A stretch of DNA of 64,000 nt from Grimontia kaedaensis. Lineage in GTDB: Bacteria > Pseudomonadota > Gammaproteobacteria > Enterobacterales > Vibrionaceae. The notes under the pieces were generated by a model. It was not told where the DNA came from. It did no database searches and was given only the letters and a program-made list of their open reading frames with translations. Positions 22,878 through 33,500 of the stretch are shown here, in pieces; the first letter of the stretch is position 1; each line of letters begins with the position of its first letter. The DNA lies in contig NZ_CP082275.1 of the NCBI RefSeq assembly GCF_023746615.1, positions 1,674,001 to 1,738,000 on the forward strand. The letters run 5' to 3'. The position numbers and the translations under genes are program-made.

Positions 22878-24161
22878 TTAGTATTTCAGCAAGCTTTCTG
22901 AAGACTTAGCGTTTGCCCATTTATCAACGAACTCGCCATCTGGATCGTAGACTTCGGTTTGCTTTTCAAGATTGAATCGACGTTGACCGCGAGGGTCTGC
23001 GCCGACACCCGCCAGATACTGCCAATTACCATAGTTGGTGGCGACATCAAAATCGATGAGTTGTTGTTCGAAGTAAGCAGCACCAAAACGCCAATCTACC
23101 CCCAGTTCATTAACCAGACAAGAAGCGACAATCTGACGACCGCGGTTGGACATGTAGCCGGTTTGATTGAGTTGGCGCATGCAGGCATTCACGATTGGGT
23201 ACTCGGTGGTACCTTGTTCCCACGCTTTGTAGTTTTGGCAGTAGTAAGTGGTGAGCGGGCGTTTGTTCTTAATTCCTTCAAACGCAAACATGCTGGCTCC
23301 GTGGTAATGCATCATCCACTGGAAGTATTCACGCCATAGTAGCTCAGCATACATCGACTGCGTCGAATCAGAGCGTCCATGTCGATATTCGTAGTTATCT
23401 AATTCTGCCGCGACGATGCGGGGGGAAATGGAACCGTTTGCCAGCCAAGCGGATAACCGGGAGGAAAATTGCCATCCATCCAGACCATTACGGGTTTCTT
23501 TGTAATTCTTCAGACCTTGGGTTTTCCAGAAAAACTGATTGAGTTGTACCATGCCTGCATCTTCACCGCCCTGATAAGGCGTTAAGTCGTACACAAACTC
23601 TTGGCCACCCCAGATATCGCGTCTTTCGTCAATATGCTTGGGCAGTGAGTCCGGTGCGCTGATAGGAATACAGGGTAGGATGTTTTGCTTTTCTACATGT
23701 TTCCTAAATTGGCTGAATGTTTGTGGGTAAGAGGTTTTGTCAAAGATGAATTGGCTGCGGAGGAAGAGTGAGAAGCTTTCACTGACGCTAACTTCGCAAC
23801 TTAGCGTGCGAGATAGGTAAGCGACCTGTTGGCGTTCATAAACTCCGGGATGATCAGTGACAGCCACTAAATCGATTCTGTGTTTCTTGCAAAGCTCGGG
23901 GATGACTTGAAGAGGATTCCCGACTTTCACCACCAGCCGTTGTTTGCGCTTTTTCAGTTCGCGCTCAAGTGCGCGCAGAGATTGGTAAAGGAACTCTTCC
24001 CTAAATCTCCCAAGGTGGCGCGACTGATAATGTGCGGGTCTAAACCATTCCGGGTCAATCACGTAAACCATCAGGGCTTCGCTGCAGCGGCGGGAGAGGG
24101 CGACGAGTGCGGGATTGTCTGCCAATCGTAAGTCGTGTCTAAACCAAATAAGCCCTTTCAT
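22878..24161 (-). CDS. Cryptochrome-DASH / deoxyribodipyrimidine photolyase family protein
   Basis: A 427-residue blue-light flavoprotein. The N-terminal half is the photolyase alpha/beta domain (GLIWFRHDLRLADNPAL). The C-terminal FAD domain has SRLSAWLANGSISPR, WREYFQWMMHYHG and NRGRQIVASCLVNELGVDWR. The FDVATNYGNWQYLAGVGADP segment followed by RFNLEKQTEVYDPDGEFV is characteristic of CRY-DASH rather than class I CPD photolyase. Members repair cyclobutane dimers, mainly in single-stranded DNA, and bind FAD plus a folate antenna. Start at 24161 with AAGGAGA upstream. It is a single-gene unit. DASH assignment rests on motif recall. Confidence 0.85.
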   Translation of the reverse strand: MKGLIWFRHDLRLADNPALVALSRRCSEALMVYVIDPEWFRPAHYQSRHLGRFREEFLYQSLRALERELKKRKQRLVVKVGNPLQVIPELCKKHRIDLVAVTDHPGVYERQQVAYLSRTLSCEVSVSESFSLFLRSQFIFDKTSYPQTFSQFRKHVEKQNILPCIPISAPDSLPKHIDERRDIWGGQEFVYDLTPYQGGEDAGMVQLNQFFWKTQGLKNYKETRNGLDGWQFSSRLSAWLANGSISPRIVAAELDNYEYRHGRSDSTQSMYAELLWREYFQWMMHYHGASMFAFEGIKNKRPLTTYYCQNYKAWEQGTTEYPIVNACMRQLNQTGYMSNRGRQIVASCLVNELGVDWRFGAAYFEQQLIDFDVATNYGNWQYLAGVGADPRGQRRFNLEKQTEVYDPDGEFVDKWANAKSSESLLKY

Positions 24162-24620
24162 ACCGTCTCTCCTTAATTATTGAACATTGCGAATAGAAGG
24201 GTGGTTGTCTTGTTAGCGGTTTCACCTCCTCACTATGTAGTACGCAATAAAACGTCAACGGAGTGCAGACGATTATACGGATGAGATGCATGTCTCACTG
24301 TTAAAGCTTAGCGCAGCATGAGTAAAGTCGAGAAGTGGCGGGAATGAAATGTGTGCGAGATCAACTTGATGCAAAACGGCTGTTTTTTCCCCGCTGGACA
24401 AGTGACAGCAATTTTTACGGTTTAGCTGAGTTTAGTACCCTAAATTGATACTTTTTCCCGAAACACTTAAGAATAATGAGTTGAGTTTTACGAAAGTGAT
24501 TATAAGTCTGTCAGACTTTTTGACGGTTTTCGTCCGAATGTGGTCATGCCGGGATTAACAGACCGGTTGATATCACTATATTTGGAATGATTATCGTTGA
24601 AGTTAATACGGATAAGAACA
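24162..24620. other. Gene-free stretch between CRY-DASH and the next gene
   Basis: About 460 bases hold the divergent promoters of the photolyase gene and the gene at 24621. I see no coding region, tRNA, repeat or convincing operator in it. Confidence 0.5.
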
Positions 24621-24962
24621 ATGAGTGTGATTGGGCTAGAACTATCAGGTTTTGTTCGCCAAGCGCTGCTAGGCGTATCAGGGATTAGTGAAGAGATCGA
24701 CAACGAGCGTGTTTATTTCTATCAGCACGGACGTTTGTTCAGCATTGTTGATGACGAAGGTTTGCAATTCGTTGTCGGCGACGAATGTATGAAAGAAGCA
24801 TTGCGACGCCCTGGAGCATTTCTGGAGCAGCCAAGTGGTAAGCGTTGTAAAGGTGTCATTCGTGTAACGCCAGACAAATGCACAGAAACCGATTTGGATT
24901 TCTGGCTGTTATTAGCTTTGCCAACCAATCAGGGAACGGTTGACCCTATTATACTCCATTGA
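24621..24962 (+). CDS. Conserved hypothetical protein, TfoX_N/MmcQ-like fold suspected
   Basis: A 113-residue soluble protein from ATG 24621 (MSVIGLELSGFVRQALLGV). The pattern of a strand ERVYFYQHGRLFSIVDDEGLQ, then VVGDECMKEALR, then GVIRVTPDKCTETDLDFWLL recalls the TfoX N-terminal/MmcQ fold (strand with F at its end, then a substrate-like loop and a final helix), but the match is loose. A TTG eight codons upstream is a possible longer start without a better ribosome site. No function can be stated. A terminator shared with the convergent OmpA gene follows. Confidence 0.45.
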   Translation: MSVIGLELSGFVRQALLGVSGISEEIDNERVYFYQHGRLFSIVDDEGLQFVVGDECMKEALRRPGAFLEQPSGKRCKGVIRVTPDKCTETDLDFWLLLALPTNQGTVDPIILH

Positions 24963-24999
24963 GATTTTGCTCCTTAAAATGAAAAGCAACGATAAAACA

Positions 25000-25024
25000 A
25001 AAGGGCCTCATATGGCCCTTTTTG
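25000..25024. terminator. Bidirectional terminator
   Basis: AAAGGGCC (25000-25007) with GGCCCTTT (25014-25021) around TCATAT, flanked by A-rich and T-rich sides, between convergent genes. Confidence 0.85.
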
Positions 25025-25054
25025 TGTTTCTGGATTTTTGTTTTCTTCTAACGA

Positions 25055-25696
25055 CTACTTGTCTTCAGGAGAGGTAGTGTAGATAGTCCATTTCTCAACT
25101 ACCTCGGTTTCAGATACTTTCACGCTTGCCGTTACACGGCGACTGAGGATATCTGATTGCTCCTTTGATTGTGCTTCAACCGGTTCAGATTCACCGTAAC
25201 CAATAATACGGACGCGATCTGGTGTGATTCCTTGTCGAATTAGCGCACTTTTCACCGCTTTGGCTCGACGCTCTGATAAGGCTAGGTTGTAATTCTGGTC
25301 GCCCACAATGCTCGCATAACCATTCAGCTCTACAACGATGTAAGAGAAAGCTTTCATAAAGCGGGCGAGGTCTTTCACTTCACCAACAAAGCTTGCCGGG
25401 ATCTCTGAAGAATCGTTGGAAAACAGAATATGCAGGTCATCACGGGCGCTGATTTCCAATTGCTCTGAGCAGCCATCATTATTAATAACAGCGCCTAGCG
25501 GCGTGCCTTCACAGGCATCCCTGGCATTGATGACTCCATCGCTGTCATCATCCCGTAAATCAGCTTGTTGGTTAGCAACAGGGGCTTGAGGTGCGCTGAT
25601 AGAGCATCCTGCCAGCACGAGAGCCGCGATGATCAGAAATACACTGCTGAGAGCTTGCCGAAACAGGCCAGCGTATCGCTGAAAAGCGTTCATCAT
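25055..25696 (-). CDS. OmpA-family outer-membrane lipoprotein of the adhesin export locus
   Basis: A 213-residue lipoprotein. The signal peptide ends with the lipobox VLAGC (Cys31). A TSP3-like acidic calcium segment DDDSDGVINARDACEGTP (about 49-66) is followed by the OmpA C-terminal peptidoglycan-binding domain: ELNGYASIVGDQNYNLALSE, RRAKAVKSAL and IIGYGESEPVE. Its ATG overlaps the stop of the TolC-type gene (ATGA at 25693-25696), so it is translationally coupled to it. In Shewanella and Pseudomonas loci for LapA-like adhesins a comparable OmpA-type gene accompanies the TolC gene; here the pair diverges from the giant adhesin. Confidence 0.85.
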   Translation of the reverse strand: MMNAFQRYAGLFRQALSSVFLIIAALVLAGCSISAPQAPVANQQADLRDDDSDGVINARDACEGTPLGAVINNDGCSEQLEISARDDLHILFSNDSSEIPASFVGEVKDLARFMKAFSYIVVELNGYASIVGDQNYNLALSERRAKAVKSALIRQGITPDRVRIIGYGESEPVEAQSKEQSDILSRRVTASVKVSETEVVEKWTIYTTSPEDK

Positions 25697-27099
25697 TCGG
25701 AATCTCCTTGTTTATTTTCGTTGTTCCTGCCATAGACCGAGGTTTGCCACTCTTCAGGCGTATCGACACGCAGTTCATCAAGTAACAGGCCAGTGGCGTT
25801 TAACACGCGGTATTTTGAGTAAATACCCGTGTAGTGAGAGTCAATGTAAGAGCGGCGCGCGTCGAATAACTCGTTCTCTGTATTGAGAAGATCGAGAAGG
25901 GTACGACGGCCGATCAAGTATTGTTTCTCGTATGCTTCAAGTGTCTTTGAGGCAGAGTCAACGTGTTGTTGCAGGAACTGGGTTTGTTTCTCTGCCAACT
26001 CTTTCGCTGTCCACGCCAGACGCGTACTTTCATCCAACAGACGATGTGCGTTGTGGCGAATGTTCTTCGCTTTATTAACCTGATATGCGGCACTGCGCGC
26101 CTCAGCACTGTCTATGCCGCCGTTATACAGGTTGTAGCGCATGCGCAGCATAGCCTGGAACTCATCGGTATCACCCGGCTGGCCGTCCAGTTCTTCACCC
26201 CATTCCTGTGATGCTTCAATACTAAAGGTTGGCAAGAAGCCGCCTTTCGCTTGCTTATATTGACGATGAGCGGCTTCCACATCGTTGGTTGCCACTTTGA
26301 TCACTGGGTTGTTTTCTTTTGCAGTGCTAAGGGCTTCAACAAGTGTTGGCGGCACGAACAAAGCATCGACTTCCGGCATCACCAAATCGAGCGGAGAAGC
26401 GCCAACAATCCGCTCGAACTCGATGACAGCATCATCGACATTACTCATCGCAGAAAGGAGGTTAGTTTGCGCCTGAGCCAGACGGCCTTCGGCCTGAGAT
26501 AAATCAGCTGTTGAGCTGATTCCCGAATCAGCACGTCGCTGGATGTCTCCAACAATGCGTTCGTGGGTTTCGAGGTTCTTCTGAGAAAGATCTTGGATAG
26601 CCTGAGTACGAAGAACCTCTATATAGGCTTCAGTGACGCTAAGCGCTTTATCCTGTGCATCGGCCAGTAACTGAAAGCGTTGCGCTTCGGCTTCAGCTTT
26701 AGTGCGTTTGATATCGTTGTAGGTGATTGAGCCATCCCAGATTAACTGGCGAAGACTGATCCTTACATCTTTAGGGTGGTAAGTGCCATCGTTGTTGTCA
26801 CTGTCATATTCGGAATAACCTACACCTGCATCAAGGTCTACAGAAGGCAAGTAGCCACCCTGAGACGCATCAATATCCGCTTCACGACTTTTGAACTCGT
26901 TATAGGCTTCTCTGATTGTCGGGTTTTGTGAAAGTGTCGTTGCTACAGCTTGTTCTAATGACTGCGCCTGAGCAACAGATGCAATGCCAGCTGAAGCGAA
27001 TGCAAACGCGATGACACTTAACGCAGGTTTCCAAGCCTCAGGAACCTCCGGTGTCTTTACCAAAAACCGCCGTCTAGAGTGGGTGTTACGTTGCTTCAT
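25693..27099 (-). CDS. TolC-family outer-membrane channel (type I secretion, AggA/LapE-like)
   Basis: A 468-residue TolC-type protein. A long positively charged start and hydrophobic stretch (FAFASAGIASVAQAQS) give a signal peptide cleaved near residue 45. The family repeats are visible: SLEQAVATTLSQNPTIREAY in the first half and ALSTAKENNPVIKVATNDVE in the second, with GVGYSEYDS and EKQYLIGRRTLLDLLNTENE. It forms the trimeric exit duct for a type I exporter. The start 27099 follows AGGGAG. It diverges from the adhesin gene across 455 bases and overlaps the OmpA lipoprotein gene. Cognate ABC and membrane-fusion genes are not in the window. Confidence 0.88.
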   Translation of the reverse strand: MKQRNTHSRRRFLVKTPEVPEAWKPALSVIAFAFASAGIASVAQAQSLEQAVATTLSQNPTIREAYNEFKSREADIDASQGGYLPSVDLDAGVGYSEYDSDNNDGTYHPKDVRISLRQLIWDGSITYNDIKRTKAEAEAQRFQLLADAQDKALSVTEAYIEVLRTQAIQDLSQKNLETHERIVGDIQRRADSGISSTADLSQAEGRLAQAQTNLLSAMSNVDDAVIEFERIVGASPLDLVMPEVDALFVPPTLVEALSTAKENNPVIKVATNDVEAAHRQYKQAKGGFLPTFSIEASQEWGEELDGQPGDTDEFQAMLRMRYNLYNGGIDSAEARSAAYQVNKAKNIRHNAHRLLDESTRLAWTAKELAEKQTQFLQQHVDSASKTLEAYEKQYLIGRRTLLDLLNTENELFDARRSYIDSHYTGIYSKYRVLNATGLLLDELRVDTPEEWQTSVYGRNNENKQGDSE

Positions 27100-27554
27100 G
27101 AATGCTCCCTCAAAGCGAAATTAGACCGTGCGTAAAAAATAAAAAGTCAAAGCGTCAAAATGCAGTGATTAACTCTGGAAGACACCCTCTGATTTACCTG
27201 TTTTTATTTTCCTAAAACTGCTTGGATGCGCAGATAAATAGACAGTTGTGTCACTGGAAATTGCGTTAAATCACATATTTGACGTATCAACGTAAAAAAT
27301 AGGGCATGTTTAAAAAGATTTGACCCCCCAAATAAGGGTTTATCGCTTTTCTATCGGAAATGAGACAGGTCAATACAAAGTCCTAAGAGCCAAACTGTCT
27401 GAGAGGCATTAATTTTTTACCAAATTGATTGCTTAATACTTTCAAACGCTCCAAAGAGCGGTTTCAATTCGAAAACTCGTCTCACTGCAATTTTGTTAGT
27501 AAAACTGGACAGTTTGCGTCAGCTGAGTGGTTCGTATAGGCAATAGGTAACGCG
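27100..27554. other. Divergent promoter region between tolC-type gene and giant adhesin
   Basis: About 455 bases, AT-rich, without coding potential. It must carry the divergent promoters. I looked for a second GEMM-type riboswitch before the adhesin and found none. The adhesin ATG is preceded by AGGTAA, a modest ribosome site. Confidence 0.5.
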
Positions 27555-30500
27555 ATGAAGGCAGCAGGAACCGACACGCTGGCGTCGGTGAATACGGAAA
27601 ACGTGTCAGCTTCAATTACGGTGGAAGAGGGATTGGTATATCTCGTTCAAAATCACACGGCTAATCCAATCACCGATAGTTCAGAAGTAAAAATAGACGA
27701 TATTGTCGTTGCATCCCCAAACGCCCGATATGTAGTTATAAAAGATGGTGTGCCGGTGCTGGTCTCGGAGCCTTGCGCCACATGTATCCAAATCAATGAT
27801 GAGGATATCGAAATCATCGGCCTTGGCGAAGACGTCACACTTGCTGAGAGTGAAGAGGCGATCGCTTTGCTGGATGGCGACATCGCGGCATTACAAGAAG
27901 CGATTCTCGCGGGTGTGGACCCGACGCTGGATTTTGAAGCACCTGCAGCGGGGGCTGGAGGTGGCGCAACCAGCTCCTCCATCGGTGATTTTGCGGTTAT
28001 CCAATATAACAATTTGAGTGTTTTAGCTCAGGCAGGTTTTGATACTGTTTTCTCTCCGAATTCAGTAGCACCTGCAGACGACGATGACCTACCGATTTTA
28101 CCGCCATTGGGCGGCGAGTCTCTGGCAATCCTGATCACCGAAACTGATTTGCAGCCAGACGAATACCCGGTTTCAACCAGCTCTACTGTATTGGTCGCTT
28201 CCAGCTCTTTACCGTTGGATGCAGACAGTTTTGCGATTGAGCCCACCGTAGCCGTTGCTTTAATAGCTGAGCTCACGGCTGATACCCAAAGTGGTGGTGA
28301 GTCACTGACCTATATATTGTCAGCCGACGGCAAAACCATTACCGGTAGCCTGAACGGTGAAACCATTGTCACCATTTCTGTTGCAGGTTCACAGCTTGGC
28401 CTGGACGTCGAAGTGACGGTTTCTATTACTCTGAATGCGCCTTTAGATCACAACGCAGATGGTGACGGCGCAGGATTGGTATCTGTCGCTGGTGATGCCA
28501 TCAATATAGATATGAATATCCAAGGCCAGGATATCGCCGGAAACGATCTGGATACGCCTATCACAGCAAATGTATCTGTATTAGATGGCGCCGATCCGAC
28601 ACTCAGCCCTGATAGCCTGACGGTCAATGAAAACAATGTCGAGTATGTTTCTGAGCCGATCCCTATCAATCTTGATGTAAACAGTGATGCGCTGGAAAGC
28701 ATCGGATTCATCTCAACCACTGCCCTGACTGATGTGCTCAGTGCCATTACCAGTAATGGGCAATCAACGACATTTGTTGTTGAGGACAGTGAAATCCGCC
28801 TCAGTCTGGAGAGTGACCCTTCGGTCGTGGTAATGAGTATTGCGCTCTTGCCTGTTTCTGACGCAGCAAATGAATACGCTTATGTTGTCACTCAAAATGC
28901 GAGTATTGATGAACAAGGCGACAGCAACAATGTTGTTATCCCGGTAACGGTTCAAGCGCAGGATGACGACGGCGATGTCGGTTCTGGAACTTTTAGTGTC
29001 ACCTTTGAAGATGGTGACAATGCCTCTGGCGCGAATGCCACCATTGAAGGTCAATACGATCTAACAGAGGACCAACTCGAAGAGCCTGCCTTGGTAGCAA
29101 ATGGCACCATTACTCTGGATGCTGCGGCGGACAGATTAGTCCCGGATACCATTGAGGTATCAAACTTGGCAGGTCTTCAATCTGAACTGAATGAACTAAC
29201 TTCTGGCGGTGATGCACTCACTTTTACCTTCAGCAAAACAGGCAATGTTGTTGAAATAACGGGAACAAAGCCCGACGGTGCCGACATCGTCAATATCACT
29301 TTAACGGCAAGCCAAAACTCTGGCACTGGTGCTCAAGGCATTTCTATAGCTTCTGCATTTACTTTGGATGGGCCGCTTGATCATTTAGACCCGGGACAGT
29401 TTGCTGACAACCAGTGGGTGACCATCTCCTCTGCCTCTGGTTCCGATGAAGAAATCTTCGATATAAACGTTGAGCTTCAGGTTCAAGATACCGACGGAGA
29501 CCCACTCGATGCGCCTATCAGCGTAAAATATCAGGTAGAAGATGGGATTAAGCCGCTTATTGATGCAACGGATTCAACTCTCACAGATCCAATGGTTGGT
29601 GCGTCAGCTTCCACTACATCTGAATCGCTGGGTTTGGAAGTAGGCAGTGATGACATCGCTTCACTTACATGGGATCTCGATAGCTTTTTCGAGACCTTCA
29701 TTGAAAGTCTAACCAGTAACGGCAACGCATTATCACTACTCACTCCATTGAGTAAACTAAATGTTGATGGCGTACCAATTCAGATCGGGTATACCGAGTC
29801 TGGCACTGCGATTAGCGTGCTGACAATCGAACTCGATCAAGCCAGCAATGAATATAAGGTCACATTGGCGCAACCAATTGATGAACCAACTGATGATAAG
29901 GTTGAATTCCCATTAACGGTAAAAGTGACAGACGATGATGGGGACAGCACAACCTCTGAGTTCACTCTCACGATTAACGATGCTGGCAATGCATCTGGCG
30001 AGTCCGCGACGGAGAGTGGTGGCTTTGAAATCACAGAAGATCGGTTGAATGAACCGGCTCAAACCGTCAACGGCACGATTACGCTGGATGCGAAAACTGA
30101 CCGTCTTCAACCCGATTCCGTCTCTATTGCCAATCTGTCGGAATTACGTGCCGAGCTCAATGAACTGACGTCTGGTGGCGATGCGCTGACTTTCTCGATA
30201 GAGCCAGGCACTGCCGCGAATGTTATCGAATTAGTGGGTAAAAAAGCCGATGGCACGGAAGTGTTCAGTCTGACGTTGACCACGACCCAACAGCCGGGTT
30301 CCGGCGCACAGGGGATCTCGATTGCCTCTGCTTTTACACTCAACGAACCGCTAGACCACATTGAAGACAGCAAATTTGCCGACAACCAATGGGTCATAAT
30401 CAATCCTGCATCCGGTAGCAGCGAAGAAATCTTCGACATCAAGCTGCAGCTTCAGGTACTTGATACAGATAATGATGCGTTAGATGCGCCCATTGAAGTG

Positions 30501-33500
30501 ACGTATTCGATTGAGGATGGCATTCATCCGGCGATTAATGCCGCTGACGTTGAGCTCGTCGACCCGCTAAAAGGGGGGAGCGCATCGACGGTGTCGGGTT
30601 CGCTTGGCCTTAACATTGGCAGTGATGATATTGAATCGCTGGTTTGGCAGCTGGATAGCACATTCGAGACAACTATTGAAGGATTCACCAGTAACGGAAA
30701 CGCGCTTTCATTGTTAACGCCGCTCAGTGATCTCAATGATTCCGACAACCCAATCAACATTGGTTATGTCGACGGAACAGGTGCGACCATCACGGTTATG
30801 ACGGTGACGCTCGATCAGGCAAACAACGATTACGACGTGGCATTGCTGCAGCCTTTAGATCAAACCACTGCTAACGACAAAATCGAGATTCCACTTTCCG
30901 TCAAAGTCACAGATAAGGATGGGGACACGGCCGACACTGACTTCACTATCACCATTGGAGACAATGACAACGCCAATGGCGTCAATGTCAGTGTCTCCGG
31001 TAATTACGACTTAACTGAAGACCAGCTCAATGAACCTGCTCAAACCGCCAATGGCACCATTACATTAGATGCAACAACCGATAGATTGCAGCCGGATTCC
31101 GTCAACATCGCCAATCTTGCCGCGCTCCAAACTGAACTTAACGAACTGACTTCCGGCGGTGATGCGCTGACTTTCACCATTCAACCAGGTACGGCTGATA
31201 ACGTCATTGAACTCGTCGGTAAAAAAGCAGATGGCACCGAGGTGGTTAGCCTCACACTGACTACCACACAAATCTCGGGCAGCGGTGCGCAAGGCATCAC
31301 GATTGATTCAGTCTTCACGCTCAACCTCCCGCTCGACCATGCTGACCCAGACAAGTTTGCTGACAATCAATGGGTCACCATCAAATCTGCATCAGGCAGC
31401 AGTGAAGAGATTTTTGATATCAAGCTTCAACTGCAAGCAAAAGATACAGATGATGATTTGCTGGATGCGCCGATAGAAGTGACGTATTCGGTTGAAGATG
31501 GAATCCATCCAGAAATTGCTGTCCAGGATGCCAGTGTGACGGACCCAAATTCAGGTTCAACGGCAACAGAAACTCGCTCGCTGGGATTGGATATCGGGAG
31601 TGATGATATTGAATCACTGGTTTGGCAGCTTGATAACGCATTCCAAACCACAGTTGAAGGGCTAACCAGCAATGGCAATACCTTGTCATTGCTAAGTCCA
31701 ATCAACGATTTAAATGATTCTGATAATCCGATAGAGATTGGCTATACCGATGGTTCCGGTGCAACAGTGACCGTGATGACGATTGCGCTGGATGCAGATA
31801 GTAATCAATACACAGTGACACTGTCACAATCTATCGACCAGCCATCAGATGAAAAGGTTGAGCTGCCACTTTCTGTGAAAGTCACGGATCACGATGGTGA
31901 CAGTGATTCCTCTGACTTTACCGTCACTGTCAATGATGGCAGTAACGCGTCGGGTGAATCGGCGACAGTGAGTGGTGAGTATGAAATCACCGAAGACAGG
32001 CTCAATGAGCCAGCTCAAACCGTCAACGGCACGATCACATTAGATGCGGCTGCGGATAGGCTGTTGCCCAATTCTATCTCTATCGCCAATCTGACCCCGC
32101 TGATCGGCGAGTTGAATGAACTAACCTCTGGTGGAGATGCGCTGACATTCCGAATTGAGGCGGGCACCGCAGATAACGTCATCACGCTGATGGGTGAAAA
32201 GGGCGATGGTACCGAAGTGATCAGCTTAACGTTGACCACGACACAATCGGCGGGTACGGGGGCGCAAGGTCTTTCCATCGCATCAGTCTTTACACTTAGC
32301 GAACCACTTGATCACGTCGAAGAAAGCAGGTTTGCTGACAATCAATGGGTGACGGTTAAACCGGCTTCTGGTAGCGATGACGAAATCTTCGATATAAAGG
32401 TTCAATTTCAGGCACGCGATACGGATAACGACCTGCTTGATACACCTATAGAAGTCACTTACTCAGTGGAAGATGGCATTAACGCGATTATGGAAGTCGT
32501 GAATGCGGAACTCACTGAACCTGCCAATGGCGACACCCCAGTTTCGACAACAGAATCTCTGGGTCTGGAGGTAGGAAGTGATGACATCACCTCGCTGGTC
32601 TGGGATTTAGAGGCTTCTTTGGCTACCCAAATAGAAGGGCTAACCAGCGAAGGTAATGCGCTGACTTTGCTAAAACCATTGAACGAACTCAATGGCTCAA
32701 ATAAAACCATCGAAGTGGGGTATATCGACGGGTCTGGCGCCACTATAACTGTGCTGACGGTAGCTATCGATCAAGCGAACAACCAATACACCGCAACCGT
32801 GAACCGTCCGATTGAACAGCCTGACAGTGAGTCGGTAGAGTTGCCGCTCTCACTTAAAGTCACAGATGATGACGGTGACACAACGACATCTGATTTCACG
32901 CTCACCATAAAGGATGGTGCGCCGCCGAGTGTCGATCCTGTCGATTCAACACTCATTGACCCCATTATTGGCAGCACGCGCTCGCAACAGAATATCAGCC
33001 TTGGCATTACCCAAGGCACAGATGCCATCCAGTCCATCGAGTTCTATGCACCATCAGGATTGGAAGCAGCACTTAATGCCATTACCAGCAGTGGTTACCA
33101 AACCAGTGTTCAACCACAGCCATTTTCTTCGCTGACTAACGAAATCATCGTCGTTATTGATGATCCAAGCTTGTCCGCGTCTTCTTCACCAGCGAATGGT
33201 GACACGGTGCTGACCATTAAGCTTGATACTGACGCTTCGGGTAAGCCAACAGGTGAATACTCGGTTGTTTTGGACTTGGCTGTTGATCAAGCTGGTAGTG
33301 ATCTTGAACTGCCGATTGGCGTAAAAGTGACGGATATTGATGGCGATGAAGTGACAGGCGAGTTTACCGTCACCATTGAGGATGATGACTCGGCGATCAT
33401 TCCTTCAACAGACAAAACCTTGCCGATCACTGAGCCAGATTTAACCCCTGATGGCGCTCAAGTTGGCTATCCCGACACCTCAACCGTGAGTTTGACGGTC

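Noticed and set aside
27100..27554. Second c-di-GMP riboswitch before the giant adhesin
   Set aside because: No GGGACGCAAAG-like block or GNRA-capped hairpin is found in the leader.
29064..32913. CRISPR or satellite-like array
   Set aside because: The repeats are long, contiguous, coding and in frame, with no spacers or cas genes.
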